NCBI RefSeq assembly: GCF_026891035.1 | Contig: NZ_JAPTGG010000003.1 | Span: 62,001 to 126,000 of the forward strand | DNA from: Dasania phycosphaerae | GTDB taxonomy: Bacteria; Pseudomonadota; Gammaproteobacteria; Pseudomonadales; Dasaniaceae | DNA: 64,000 bases | Direction: 5' to 3' | Shown here: positions 26,953 to 35,588 of the stretch, piece after piece | Numbering within the stretch: position 1 is the stretch's first letter | Layout: every line of letters starts with the position of its first letter | The notes under the pieces: model-generated | Database searches by the model: none | The model's input: the letters and a program-made list of their open reading frames with translations, nothing else | What the model was told of the DNA's origin: nothing | Made by a program: the position numbers and the translations under genes

Positions 26953-27495
26953 CTATTGGCTGATGTTGTGCAATAAGCTTAGCACCTTTGCCAGGCCTAG
27001 GCCTTGCAGATGCTTGATATTGGTATCGGGTATGCTCTCGGGGTCGGGGTGATGGGCTATGGCCTGCTCCAGTTGTTGCTCGCGTATAAAATGCAGCATG
27101 GGGAAGGGGGAGCGGTTGCTGTAGTGGCTAACATCGTCTTCGGCGACACCGGCAAATACATACTGGGGGTGAAAGGTGGCGATTTGCAGGGTGCCTTCCA
27201 AGCCTGCCTCTAGCAGCAGGTCGTTGGCCCAATCGGCAAAATCTAAGTAGTCGTGAAAATCTGCCAAGGCCTGGTCGAATACCAATAGGCTGGTGCTTAG
27301 GGTTTTTGGGTCGCTTTGTACGAGTAGGTCTAGCTCGGCTAGTACTTGCCGCACCATCTCCTGCTCATCATTGCTGCTGCATAGGGCTATGCGTATGCTG
27401 TCCTCTTCCAATACCTTTTGGGCAAAGGGGCAGAGGTTAAGCTTAATAACAAAATCTGTTAGCCAGGCGCGAGTTTGTTGTTGGGGGCTAGGCAT
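26953..27495 (-). CDS. DUF1415 domain protein
   Basis: 180 aa. It matches the proteobacterial DUF1415 family: the N-terminal LNLCPFAQ with a conserved Cys, the central ATFHPQYVFAG, and YSNRSPFPMLHFIRE. Function is unknown. It is cytoplasmic by absence of signal or TM segments. It lies 12 bp after the DUF938 gene and is probably cotranscribed with it. Confidence 0.85.
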   Translation of the reverse strand: MPSPQQQTRAWLTDFVIKLNLCPFAQKVLEEDSIRIALCSSNDEQEMVRQVLAELDLLVQSDPKTLSTSLLVFDQALADFHDYLDFADWANDLLLEAGLEGTLQIATFHPQYVFAGVAEDDVSHYSNRSPFPMLHFIREQQLEQAIAHHPDPESIPDTNIKHLQGLGLAKVLSLLHNISQ

Positions 27496-27507
27496 TAGTG
27501 ATTTTTC

Positions 27508-28098
27508 TCACGCTTTCTTCCAAACCAGGCAGCGGTTATTGGCGGGCATCTCGTGGTCAGCGAGTAGTTGCAGGCCAGCCTGCTGGGCTAAGGCATCGAC
27601 CTTTTCAAAATCCCTAATGCCGCTAAGCGGGTCGCGGCTCTGTAACCACTGATCAAACTGGGCATTGCTGGCACTGGTGTAGTCGCCATGGTAGTTAAAG
27701 GGGCCGTAGACACAGACTAGGCCGTTGTTTTCCAATAATTCGGCCACCCCGGCAAAAAAACGCTGTACTTCATCCCAGCTCATAATATGTAAGGTGTTGG
27801 CAGTAAATATGGCGTCCACGGGATCTAGTAGCCAATGTTGGGCTACATCAAAATGTATAGGCGTGAGCAGATTGGACAGCTGACTTTGCGCGCAGCGCTG
27901 TTCTAGGTCTTCATCATAGTCGCTGCGGTCGCTGGGCTGCCACTGTAGCTGTGGCATTGCGGCGGCGAAATAAACCGCATGCTGGCCAGTGCCGCTACCA
28001 ATTTCTAGCACTCGCTTAGTATTGGCAAATAAGGGCTTGAGCACCGCTAAAATCGGATCTTTGTTATTTTCGCAGGATTGTGAAAATGCTAAGGTCAT
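27508..28098 (-). CDS. DUF938 family SAM-dependent methyltransferase-like protein
   Basis: 196 aa. A Rossmann methyltransferase motif I is clear: VLEIGSGTGQHAVYFA (about residues 32-47), followed by WQPSDRSD and AIFTANTLHIMSWDEV typical of DUF938. The substrate is unknown. It is upstream of and close to the DUF1415 gene. Confidence 0.87.
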   Translation of the reverse strand: MTLAFSQSCENNKDPILAVLKPLFANTKRVLEIGSGTGQHAVYFAAAMPQLQWQPSDRSDYDEDLEQRCAQSQLSNLLTPIHFDVAQHWLLDPVDAIFTANTLHIMSWDEVQRFFAGVAELLENNGLVCVYGPFNYHGDYTSASNAQFDQWLQSRDPLSGIRDFEKVDALAQQAGLQLLADHEMPANNRCLVWKKA

Positions 28099-28151
28099 TT
28101 TGGCTTATTCCTTGTGCTGGAGTACGTAAGCTCCGTGCTTAATAACAAATG

Positions 28152-29036
28152 CTAAAACGTGGCGATATAGCGTGAGAGCTGTTCTAGTTTTACGGGGTCG
28201 TCGTCAACAAAACGTATACCCAGCTTTAATACATTAGCATCTATACGGTTTTCTGCCGCTTGTATGCTGTGCACATAGCCATTTAAGCGGGCCACATCTT
28301 CGCCATCGTTTTGCACTATGCTGATGACTACCGGCTCTAGCACAGTGGGCAGCTGCTCTTCGCGCTTAATGGCGCCTGCTAATGTTTGTAAAGTAATGGA
28401 ACTAATAACGCATTGGCTGCTAAAGCCGGCGAAGTGAATTTGCGCCTGTCCGCGCGCCACAGCAGTTTTTTTGCTGGATTTTTTGCGGGCGGGTGCCGGT
28501 GCTGCGGCTGCCCCACCCATGAGTGCGCTAAGCGAATCACTGGCGGCAGCTTTAGTGTTGTTGCTGCTGGCGGCGGGTTTACTGCCAGCGGTTAATAAGT
28601 CTACGCTTTCACCTGCCAATCCCGGTGTGGCTTTCTTGGCCTCGGGTACTTTAAAGCCAGCTTTTTTCAGTGTTTTGCTAACTTTTTTGGCCAGTGTTTC
28701 TGGTGAAAAAGGCTTGCCTATGTATTCGCTAACCCCGGCCTGTACAGCTTTGATAATAAAATCTTTTTCGCCACGGCTGGTTACCATAATAAAGGGTAGC
28801 TCGGCAGTGCTTTCATTGCCGCGTACCCAGCGCAGCAATTCTTCGCCGCTCATTTCTGGCATTTCCCAGTCGCATAAAATTAAATCAAAGCGATTAATTT
28901 TAATCATGGATTGAGCTTTGCGGCCGTTGTTGGCATCGCTAACTTCGCAGCCGGGAAAGCAGCTGCGCAAGTTCTTTTTTAGCATTTCGCGTATAAACGA
29001 GGCATCGTCTACTACGAGTATTTTTAAACCTTTCAT
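28152..29036 (-). CDS. Response regulator with receiver and PilZ-like C-terminal domain
   Basis: 294 aa. Receiver (1-128) with Asp10/Asp11, phospho-acceptor Asp56 (LILCDWEMP) and Lys108. A low-complexity Ala/Lys/Ser linker (about 130-190) follows, then a beta-rich domain (about 195-290) resembling PilZ. The Arg-x-x-x-Arg and Asp-x-Ser-x-x-Gly c-di-GMP motifs are not intact, so nucleotide binding is doubtful. No kinase is adjacent. Similar CheY-PilZ proteins occur in marine gammaproteobacteria with unknown outputs. Confidence 0.78.
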   Translation of the reverse strand: MKGLKILVVDDASFIREMLKKNLRSCFPGCEVSDANNGRKAQSMIKINRFDLILCDWEMPEMSGEELLRWVRGNESTAELPFIMVTSRGEKDFIIKAVQAGVSEYIGKPFSPETLAKKVSKTLKKAGFKVPEAKKATPGLAGESVDLLTAGSKPAASSNNTKAAASDSLSALMGGAAAAPAPARKKSSKKTAVARGQAQIHFAGFSSQCVISSITLQTLAGAIKREEQLPTVLEPVVISIVQNDGEDVARLNGYVHSIQAAENRIDANVLKLGIRFVDDDPVKLEQLSRYIATF

Positions 29037-29049
29037 AGGCTAGCCTTAA

Positions 29050-29826
29050 CTATTTTTGCTCTTCGCGGGTGAATACCCATTCTCTGGCGGTAGACATGGC
29101 GGCGTTGTAGCGATAGCCATCGGTATCAAACTTTTTAATCGCAGTAGCATCACTGAGCTGGTTTTCAATAATATAAGCGCTCATTAAACCGCGTGCTTTT
29201 TTGGCGTAAAAGCTAATGATTTTATACTTGCCGTTTTTACAGTCTTTAAAAACAGGGGTAATGATTTCAGCGTTTAAAGCTTTGGGTTTTACCGCTTTAA
29301 AATATTCATTGGAGGCAAGGTTAATAATGACATCGCTTTTAATTTTTTTAAGCTGGGCATTAATAGCATCAGTAATGTCATTGCCCCAGAATTCATAGAG
29401 GTTTTTGCCGCGTTGATTGGCAAACTTGGTGCCCATTTCTAGGCGATAGGGCTGGATTAAATCCAGTGGCCGCAATAAACCGTAAAGGCCAGACAATATA
29501 CGCAAATGTTTTTGTGCAAAGTTAAACGACTTGCTGTTAAAGCTTTCAGCATTCAGGCCGGTGTAGACATCGCCCTTAAACGCTAATACCGCAGCCTTGG
29601 CATTATTGCTATCAAAAGGTGTGTGCCAATTGTGAAAGCGTTGGTGGTTAAGCTCGCCCAGTTTGTCGCTAATACTCATTAGCTCAGAAATATCGCTGGG
29701 GCTGAGTTCGCGCAATTCATCAATCAACTGTTGTGAATGGGCTAAAAAATCAGGCTCGCTATGGACTTTGGTTTTGGCTGGAGTTTCAAAATCTAAAGTT
29801 TTGGCGGGGGAGATAAGCATTAACAT
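29050..29826 (-). CDS. yaaA: Peroxide stress protein YaaA (DUF328/DUF2126-like fold)
   Basis: 258 aa, the usual length. The N-terminus MLMLISPAKTLDFETP, the LSGLYGLLRPLDLIQPYRLEMGTK block and the C-terminal FTREE are signatures. E. coli YaaA lowers free iron during hydrogen peroxide stress and belongs to a DNA-binding helix-hairpin-helix fold. It lies 13 bp downstream of the receiver-PilZ gene stop in reverse order, so cotranscription with neighbours is likely. Confidence 0.95.
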   Translation of the reverse strand: MLMLISPAKTLDFETPAKTKVHSEPDFLAHSQQLIDELRELSPSDISELMSISDKLGELNHQRFHNWHTPFDSNNAKAAVLAFKGDVYTGLNAESFNSKSFNFAQKHLRILSGLYGLLRPLDLIQPYRLEMGTKFANQRGKNLYEFWGNDITDAINAQLKKIKSDVIINLASNEYFKAVKPKALNAEIITPVFKDCKNGKYKIISFYAKKARGLMSAYIIENQLSDATAIKKFDTDGYRYNAAMSTAREWVFTREEQK

Positions 29827-29843
29827 AAGGAATAACTCAATAA

Positions 29844-30359
29844 CTAATCAGGTGACAAAATGGCTTGCCACCAATTCAGGGGCTCGCCGCTTTGAGGGTG
29901 GTACACATTACCGTAGAGCCAGTTGGATTGTGGGTGTTGCTCTAATTGCTCGTTTAATAATTTTTCTATGGTATTAAAACCGCAGGAAACATGGATGCTG
30001 TACACCAGTACGCGCTTTTCGTGTATGTCTAAATCGCCGCCTAGTTTCTCTATCGCCGAGGTAAGGGCCTGCTCTAGGTTGTCGTTGTCTTCTTTGCTAA
30101 ATACTCGCACGCAGAGGTTGCCGCCGTGTTGAAGTACCTTAAAGCTGCCCTTGGGCTGGCTGCTATCGTTAGCATTGGCATGGATAACATCGCCGCGGGC
30201 AATACCGCGTACAAAGACAGGGGATTTTAATAATAAATAACTGTGCTCTTCGGGCTGGGGGGTGACTAGCACCCGCTCTACCACCATTTCGCCGTTGGGG
30301 TGCTGGCCGGCCAATAACTCTAGGGTGGGCTGGCCGCCTATGATTGTTTCTACTGCCAT
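29844..30359 (-). CDS. DUF4265 domain protein
   Basis: 171 aa from ATG 30359, which has AAGAGAA upstream. A longer frame to 30434 lacks an SD and runs into the neighbour. The pattern FVRGIARGDVIHA, then FKVLQHGGNLCVRV and a paired GGDLDI block, fits DUF4265 beta-barrel proteins. It is soluble and of unknown function. It is 17 bp upstream of yaaA. Confidence 0.72.
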   Translation of the reverse strand: MAVETIIGGQPTLELLAGQHPNGEMVVERVLVTPQPEEHSYLLLKSPVFVRGIARGDVIHANANDSSQPKGSFKVLQHGGNLCVRVFSKEDNDNLEQALTSAIEKLGGDLDIHEKRVLVYSIHVSCGFNTIEKLLNEQLEQHPQSNWLYGNVYHPQSGEPLNWWQAILSPD

Positions 30360-30390
30360 GGTTAATTCTCTTAAGCTGTGACTGTGGTCG

Positions 30391-30603
30391 TTAGCAAATG
30401 TATACGCCGTTGTCGCGGCGGCGCTCACATTCACGAGTCACATTTTTGCACACCTGTATCATGGCCGAACTGGGGTCGGCTATTGCCGCACAGTCGCTGG
30501 CCTTAGCCGCTAGTTGATCATCGGGCAGCTTTTGCCATTTGCTTTCACAGGCGGCGAGTAAGACCGCTGAGCTTAATAGAGCTGATGTAAAAATAATTTT
30601 CAT
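30391..30603 (-). CDS. Small putative lipoprotein
   Basis: 70 aa. The signal peptide ends in lipobox LLAAC (Cys19), leaving a short mature part with four Cys that may form disulfides. SD GAGAG precedes the ATG. No family recognised. Confidence 0.7.
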   Translation of the reverse strand: MKIIFTSALLSSAVLLAACESKWQKLPDDQLAAKASDCAAIADPSSAMIQVCKNVTRECERRRDNGVYIC

Positions 30604-30777
30604 TATTCTCTCTCTTCGGGGAGTTAAGCGCTAAGGGAAGGTAGTCAATTATTGCTGGTGTACCGGCCCTCACTTTAACAGATAGCCCGCTTGTATGGCC
30701 AGTTGGCCGTGCTAGTTGCAGATAGCTTAGTTATAATCGGTGCACAATAACAATCATCGCCTCACGAAGACATAACC

Positions 30778-31308
30778 ATGGCCTTTCTTTATACCCTGCA
30801 ACAAATGATAGATCGTTTTAGTCTGCTTAGTGGCCGTATACTGAGCTTGGTCAGTTTACTGATGATGCTCACGCTCAGTACGGTGGTGGTATTGCGCTAT
30901 GGTTTCAACCTAGGGTTTATAGCTCTGCAGGAGTTGGTGAGCTACCTGCACGCCTCGGTCTTTATGCTGGCCACGGCCTATACCCTGCAGCAAGACGGTC
31001 ATGTGCGGGTAGATATTTTTTACAGGCACTTTAGCCCCAGAGCTAAGGCCTGGGTGAACAGCCTGGGAGGTTTGGTTTTTTTACTGCCCTTGTGTGGCTA
31101 TTTTGTGCTCAGTAGCTGGGAGTTTGTGCTGCAAGCCTGGGCTATTAAAGAGGGCTCCGCTGACCCCGGCGGCCTACCGGCAGTATTCCTGTTAAAAACA
31201 TTGATTCCTATGATGGCTATTAGCTTGGCCTTGCAGGCGGTGGCGGAAATACTGCGCAATGCCCTGCTGCTGGTTACCACTACCGCCGAGCCGGAGGCCA
31301 GCGCATGA
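30778..31308 (+). CDS. dctQ: TRAP transporter small permease (DctQ)
   Basis: 176 aa with four TM helices. QELVSYLHASVFMLATAYTL and QDGHVRVDIFY are typical of DctQ of the mannitol/chloroaromatic subgroup. It forms the permease with DctM, driven by a Na+ gradient. Its end overlaps the dctM start by 4 bp. No binding-protein gene is adjacent; the TakP-like gene at 4.1 kb may be the partner. Confidence 0.9.
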   Translation: MAFLYTLQQMIDRFSLLSGRILSLVSLLMMLTLSTVVVLRYGFNLGFIALQELVSYLHASVFMLATAYTLQQDGHVRVDIFYRHFSPRAKAWVNSLGGLVFLLPLCGYFVLSSWEFVLQAWAIKEGSADPGGLPAVFLLKTLIPMMAISLALQAVAEILRNALLLVTTTAEPEASA

Positions 31309-32669
31309 TAGAGCTAATTCCCCTGCTGATGTTTGTAGTGGTGTGCCTGGTGTTAATGCTGGGCTATCCAGTGGCCTTCTCGTTGGCGGGTACGGCGCTG
31401 ATCTTTGCTGGCGCCGGCATTATAGGCGGGGTGTTTGATCCCGCAGCCTTAAGCGCCTTGCCCAATCGCCTATTTGGCACCATGAACAATATCACCTTAA
31501 TGGCCGTACCTTTGTTTGTGATGATGGGGGTGATGTTAGAGAAGTCGCGCATAGCCGAAGAGCTATTAGACAATATGGCCAGTTTATTTGGCAGCCTGCG
31601 TGGCGGCCTTAGCATCTCGGTAGTGGTGGTAGGCATGTTGCTGGCAGCCAGCACCGGTATTGTCGGGGCTACGGTGGTAACTATGGGTTTAATGTCACTG
31701 CCCACTATGCTGAAGCGCGGCTATGACCCCAAGCTGGCCACCGGGGTGATATGCGCCACCGGCACCTTGGGGCAAATCATTCCGCCTTCCATCGCCTTGG
31801 TATTGCTAGGGGATATACTTTCTAGCGCCTATCAGCGTTCACAATTAAGCCGTGGTGTATTTGCTCCCGAAACCATGTCGGTGGGGGATTTATTTATAGG
31901 AGCACTGGTACCGGGTGTGGTTTTAGTGCTGCTATATGTAGGCTATGTGTTTATTTACGCGCAGCTTAAACCGCAGGCCGCACCCGCCATGGCGAAACAG
32001 GCGGTAGATTTTACTAAGCTGGGCAAGGGCTTATTGCCTCCGGTGCTACTAATAGTAGTGGTGCTGGGTTCTATTTTGGCGGGGGTGGCTACGCCCACAG
32101 AGGCTGCGGCCATAGGTGCCTTAGGTGCGACTTTGCTAGCGGCGGCCAAGGGCCAGCTCAGCCGCCAGCGCTTAGCGGAAGTGGCCGACGGCACGGTCAA
32201 AGTGACCTGCATGGTGTTTATGATTTTAATGGGCGCGGCAGTGTTTTCTATCGTGTTTCGTGGTTTTGGCGGCGAAGAGCTGATTCATCATTGGTTTGCC
32301 ACCATGCCCGGCGGCGTTATGGCCGCGACCTTGGTGGTGATGGTGGTGATCTTCTTATTGGGTTTTATACTCGATTTTATAGAGATCACCTTTGTGGTCG
32401 TGCCTATTGTGGCACCCATACTACTTAATATGGGGGTAGACCCTATCTGGTTGGGCATTATGATTGCCGTGAACCTGCAAACCTCCTTTTTAACACCGCC
32501 TTTTGGTTTTGCTTTGTTTTATTTACGGGGGGTGGCGCCAGAGTCAGTTCACACGGCTGACATATATAAAGGCGTTATCCCTTTTGTTGTTATACAACTT
32601 TTACTATTATTGGCGCTGGCCTGCTACCCTGAATTGGCCACGTGGCTGCCAGCAATAATGAAGCAATAA
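31305..32669 (+). CDS. dctM: TRAP transporter large permease (DctM)
   Basis: 454 aa with about 12 TM helices. Characteristic segments are ASTGIVGATVVTMGLMSLPTML (scaffold) and LGQIIPPSIALVLLGD in the first half, and LQTSFLTPPFGFALFYLRG in the second. It translocates small organic acids handed over by a periplasmic binding protein. The start overlaps dctQ, the standard coupling. The subgroup with an insertion between halves (about 170-235) is that of 2-oxoacid/mannitol-type TRAPs. Confidence 0.93.
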   Translation: MIELIPLLMFVVVCLVLMLGYPVAFSLAGTALIFAGAGIIGGVFDPAALSALPNRLFGTMNNITLMAVPLFVMMGVMLEKSRIAEELLDNMASLFGSLRGGLSISVVVVGMLLAASTGIVGATVVTMGLMSLPTMLKRGYDPKLATGVICATGTLGQIIPPSIALVLLGDILSSAYQRSQLSRGVFAPETMSVGDLFIGALVPGVVLVLLYVGYVFIYAQLKPQAAPAMAKQAVDFTKLGKGLLPPVLLIVVVLGSILAGVATPTEAAAIGALGATLLAAAKGQLSRQRLAEVADGTVKVTCMVFMILMGAAVFSIVFRGFGGEELIHHWFATMPGGVMAATLVVMVVIFLLGFILDFIEITFVVVPIVAPILLNMGVDPIWLGIMIAVNLQTSFLTPPFGFALFYLRGVAPESVHTADIYKGVIPFVVIQLLLLLALACYPELATWLPAIMKQ

Positions 32670-32714
32670 CAAAACAATAAAGAAAATTTAACACCTACAT
32701 CTACCGGATTATTT

Positions 32715-33119
32715 ATGAACGCTAATAGCGACCTAGACGACCAAGCCCCCACGCCCAATGGCGATTTAATGCTGCAAACAGTAGCCATGCCTGCTGATAC
32801 CAACCCCGCAGGTGATATTTTTGCCGGTTGGCTAGTGTCACAAATGGATATAGCAGGTGCCATTAAAGCGGTTAACGTCACCCACACCCGGGTAGTGACA
32901 GTAGCTATAGATAGCATGCATTTTTTAACCTCGGTACGCATAGGCTCAGTAGTGAGCTGCTATGCCGAAGTCGTTGAGGTGGGTCGCACCTCGGTGCGGG
33001 TAAAAATGGAAGTATGGATTGATTACCACAACAGCCCCGAGCCTATAAAAGTAACTGAGTGTGAAATCGTTTACGTATCGGTTAACCCCCAAGGCCAAAC
33101 CGTTCCTATAGAACAATAA
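32715..33119 (+). CDS. yciA: Acyl-CoA thioesterase YciA-like (hotdog fold)
   Basis: 134 aa. Hotdog motifs: NPAGDIFAGWLVSQMDIAGA (catalytic Asp in the helix start) and VVTVAIDSMHFLTSVRIG. YciA hydrolyses a broad range of acyl-CoAs as a hexamer in the cytoplasm. The gene is 45 bp after dctM and may be read from the same transcript. The 3' gap holds heptad repeats. Confidence 0.9.
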   Translation: MNANSDLDDQAPTPNGDLMLQTVAMPADTNPAGDIFAGWLVSQMDIAGAIKAVNVTHTRVVTVAIDSMHFLTSVRIGSVVSCYAEVVEVGRTSVRVKMEVWIDYHNSPEPIKVTECEIVYVSVNPQGQTVPIEQ

Positions 33120-33298
33120 ACACAGCTGCAAGCTATAAGCTGCAAGAGGCAAGATAAAAAAATTCTTCTTTCTTGTCGCTTTCAACTTGTAGCTTTGCTC
33201 TTGTAGTTAAAGCTGTTGTGGCTACAGCCACAACTTTACCTCTCTTGCCACTTACCGCTTGCAGCTTGCCTCTGTGGCGGTGGAGCCGCCACTTACCA
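33120..33298 (+). repeat. Degenerate 7-bp periodic repeats with two hairpins between yciA and mutM
   Basis: Units of the frame AG-N5 run directly at 33124-33158 (AGCTGCA, AGCTATA, AGCTGCA, AGAGGCA, AGATAAA). Units of the same frame in reverse complement occupy about 33161-33210 and 33235-33273. Between the two reversed arms lies a hairpin (33215-33234, GTTGTGGCT/AGCCACAAC), and a second one (33274-33292, GTGGCGG/CCGCCAC) stands just before mutM. Confidence 0.75.
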
Positions 33299-34114
33299 AT
33301 GCCCGAACTACCCGAAGTCGAAACCACCTGCCGCGGAATTAGCCCTCATATCTGTGGGGTTAAGATTAAACAGCTGGTGGTTAGAAACAGCCGCCTGCGC
33401 TGGCCGGTGCCTGCTGAGTTAACTAGCCTAGTGCAGGGCCACAAGCTGCTGTCGGTAACCCGCAGAGCCAAATACCTGCTGCTCAACTTTGGCCACGGCA
33501 GTGTCATTATGCATTTGGGCATGTCGGGCTCTATGCGCATAGTGGCCGCGAAAACGCCACCCGCTAAACACGACCACGTAGATATGGTTTTTGCCAACGC
33601 CAAAGTGCTGCGCTTTACCGATCCGCGCCGCTTTGGCTGTGTATTGTGGTGTGAGGGCGATGTACATGGCCACAAACTGTTGGCCAAGTTAGGCCCTGAG
33701 CCGCTCACCGATGAGTTTGATGGCGAGCGCCTATACCTGCGCTCGCGCAAGCGTAAAAGCCCTGTTAAAACCTTTATTATGGATAACGCCCATGTAGTGG
33801 GGGTGGGTAATATTTATGCCAACGAGGCCTTGTTTAATGCGGGCATACGCCCCACCGCCGAGGCGGGTAAAATCTCTAGGCCGCGCTACCAGCGTTTGGC
33901 GGAAGAAATTAAGGCCGTGCTGGCTAAGGCCATCACTCAAGGCGGCACTACCCTAAAAGACTTTGTGGGTGGCGACGGCAAGCCCGGCTATTTTAAGCAG
34001 CAACTACAGGTATATGGCCGCGGCGGCGAGCCCTGTGTGGCCTGCGGTAAAACCTTAAAAGAAGTCAAAATTGGCCAGCGGGCTACGGTGTTTTGCCCAC
34101 AGTGCCAGCGTTAG
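33299..34114 (+). CDS. mutM: Formamidopyrimidine-DNA glycosylase (Fpg)
   Basis: 271 aa from ATG 33299, which gives the required N-terminus MPELPEVE with catalytic Pro at position 2 after Met removal. Longer in-frame extension to 33173 runs through repeats. It removes 8-oxoguanine and formamidopyrimidines and nicks the DNA. Catalytic Glu in PELPEVET, Lys58-type region, DPRRFG loop, and a C-terminal zinc finger with four Cys (CVACGKT ... CPQCQR) are present. The SD is weak; GGAG lies in the loop of the hairpin at 33274-33292. Confidence 0.96.
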   Translation: MPELPEVETTCRGISPHICGVKIKQLVVRNSRLRWPVPAELTSLVQGHKLLSVTRRAKYLLLNFGHGSVIMHLGMSGSMRIVAAKTPPAKHDHVDMVFANAKVLRFTDPRRFGCVLWCEGDVHGHKLLAKLGPEPLTDEFDGERLYLRSRKRKSPVKTFIMDNAHVVGVGNIYANEALFNAGIRPTAEAGKISRPRYQRLAEEIKAVLAKAITQGGTTLKDFVGGDGKPGYFKQQLQVYGRGGEPCVACGKTLKEVKIGQRATVFCPQCQR

Positions 34115-34350
34115 TGCTAGAAAAGGCCTTAAAAGCCGCGACAAATTCACATTAAGCGCAGTTTTTTACCCTATAATCGAGACGTATCGTTGATTAAGGA
34201 CTATGATTAGCCCTACAGTGGCAGTACATAGAATAATCACGAAGTTTGGCTTCTAACTACTTATCAACTATAGTTTTTTACAGCTTTGAAGTTTGTGGCT
34301 AATAAAACGCACTCGCAAAGCGGGTGCTACCAAAAGATGGAGATATAACA

Positions 34351-34695
34351 ATGCGAGCCCTATTAGAGTCTTTTTCACGTTTTGCGGCGGTTTTGAGTTT
34401 AGCCGTGGTATTGGTTTTACCTCAAATTGCTTACAGCGAAGCGATTAAGGAAGAGCCCACGGCCTTAGCAATGACCGGCGATTTATTAATTGCCCGGCCT
34501 TTCTTATTGGTAGCCACAGTCGTGGGCACGGCAGTGTTCATAGTCAGCTCACCCTTTGCGGCAGCGGGCGGCAACTTAGGTGGCGCGGCTGAAACCTTGG
34601 TATTAGGCCCTGCCAAAGCAACCTTTGTGCGCTGCCTGGGTTGTACCAAATCGGGTTATCAAAGAGATGTAGTGGACGCCGACGCGGATAAATAA
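34351..34695 (+). CDS. Conserved exported/membrane protein, unknown function
   Basis: 114 aa from ATG 34351 with GGAG upstream (a start at 34324 would lack an SD). The signal-like segment ends IAYSEA; a further hydrophobic stretch LLVATVVGTAVFIVSSPFA is a TM helix. A C-terminal CLGCTK pair of Cys could bind a metal or form a disulfide. Related short proteins are widespread in gammaproteobacteria and are sometimes misnamed multidrug transporter. It has a 236-bp upstream region with a TATAAT box at 34172-34177 and an 8-bp hairpin (34309-34327) just before the SD. Confidence 0.65.
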   Translation: MRALLESFSRFAAVLSLAVVLVLPQIAYSEAIKEEPTALAMTGDLLIARPFLLVATVVGTAVFIVSSPFAAAGGNLGGAAETLVLGPAKATFVRCLGCTKSGYQRDVVDADADK

Positions 34696-34709
34696 GCGGC
34701 AGCTCCATT

Positions 34710-34738
34710 AAAAAAAGGCGCAGCATGCGCCTTTTTTT
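34710..34738. terminator. Bidirectional terminator between the exported protein and the ferredoxin gene
   Basis: AAAAAAAGGCGC / GCGCCTTTTTTT with a short centre AGCAT. T runs occur on both strands, so it can end the plus-strand gene and the convergent ferredoxin gene. A second small hairpin (34741-34757) sits at the ferredoxin stop. Confidence 0.9.
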
Positions 34739-34756
34739 GTGCCTGCTGTTTGCAGG

Positions 34757-35008
34757 CTAGCCTTCTTGCACTAGCTTGATGTATTTATCCATCAGCTGTT
34801 CTTGGCTCTCTAGGTGATTGGGGTCTAGCGGGATGCAGTCTACCGGGCACACGATTTGGCATTGCGGCACGTCAAAATGGCCTACGCATTCGGTGCAGCG
34901 GTTAGGGTCTATTTCGTAAATTTCCTCGCCTTGATAAATCGCCTCGTTGGGGCATTCAGGCTCGCATACATCGCAATTAATACATTCATCGGTAATGATC
35001 AGTGACAT
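34757..35008 (-). CDS. YfhL-family 2[4Fe-4S] ferredoxin
   Basis: 83 aa. Two cluster motifs: CINCDVCEPECP, and CTECVGHFDVPQCQIVCPVDCI with the extended spacing of the YfhL/Allochromatium-type ferredoxins, which have very low redox potentials. It is a cytoplasmic electron carrier. It is typically next to coaD, as here (5-bp gap). Confidence 0.95.
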   Translation of the reverse strand: MSLIITDECINCDVCEPECPNEAIYQGEEIYEIDPNRCTECVGHFDVPQCQIVCPVDCIPLDPNHLESQEQLMDKYIKLVQEG

Positions 35009-35013
35009 GGTGG

Positions 35014-35487
35014 CTAAAACTTTTCTTGCAGGGCGGCAAACACTGGCGCGGGTACAAAGGGCTGCACATCACCGCCCAAGGCGGCAATCTCACGCACCAA
35101 ACTAGAGGAAATGTGAGATAACTCGGGCAGGGCATTTAAAAACACGGTTTCAAAGCCCGGCTGCAGGGCGCGGTTCATATTGGCCAGCTGCAGCTCATAT
35201 TCAAAATCGGCAATGCTGCGGGTGCCACGCAAGACGATCTGGCTGTTATGGGCCTGGGCAAAGTCGACTAACAAGCCGCTAAAACCCTGCGCCTCTACAT
35301 TGGCTAGGTGGCTAAAGCTTTGTTGGCATAGGTCTATGCGTTGCTCCAGGCTAAACAGCGGTTGTTTTTTTTCGCTGTTAGCTATGGCCAGCACCACATT
35401 ATCGAACAGGGCGGCAGCGCGCTGTACTAAGTCCACATGGCCTAGGGTAATGGGGTCGAAGGTACCGGGGAAGATCACTGTTTTCAT
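35014..35487 (-). CDS. coaD: Pantetheine-phosphate adenylyltransferase
   Basis: 157 aa from ATG 35487. A longer frame to 35538 is not conserved in the family. It adenylates 4'-phosphopantetheine in coenzyme A synthesis. Nucleotidyltransferase motifs PGTFDPITLGHVDL (His18 region) and ISSSLVREIA are intact. The order rsmD-coaD-ferredoxin is conserved in gammaproteobacteria. Confidence 0.96.
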   Translation of the reverse strand: MKTVIFPGTFDPITLGHVDLVQRAAALFDNVVLAIANSEKKQPLFSLEQRIDLCQQSFSHLANVEAQGFSGLLVDFAQAHNSQIVLRGTRSIADFEYELQLANMNRALQPGFETVFLNALPELSHISSSLVREIAALGGDVQPFVPAPVFAALQEKF

Positions 35488-35588
35488 ACGGTTGCTACTT
35501 AAGCTGGGGTTAGAACGCATAGCGCTGGCTAAGGGCATGGTAGCGAAGGGGCTGCTGCCCGTCTACAGTTAACAGGCCGTGGTGGTTA

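Noticed and set aside
33173..33298. N-terminal extension of mutM to 33173
   Set aside because: Fpg needs Pro right after the initiator Met; the extension is translated repeat sequence.
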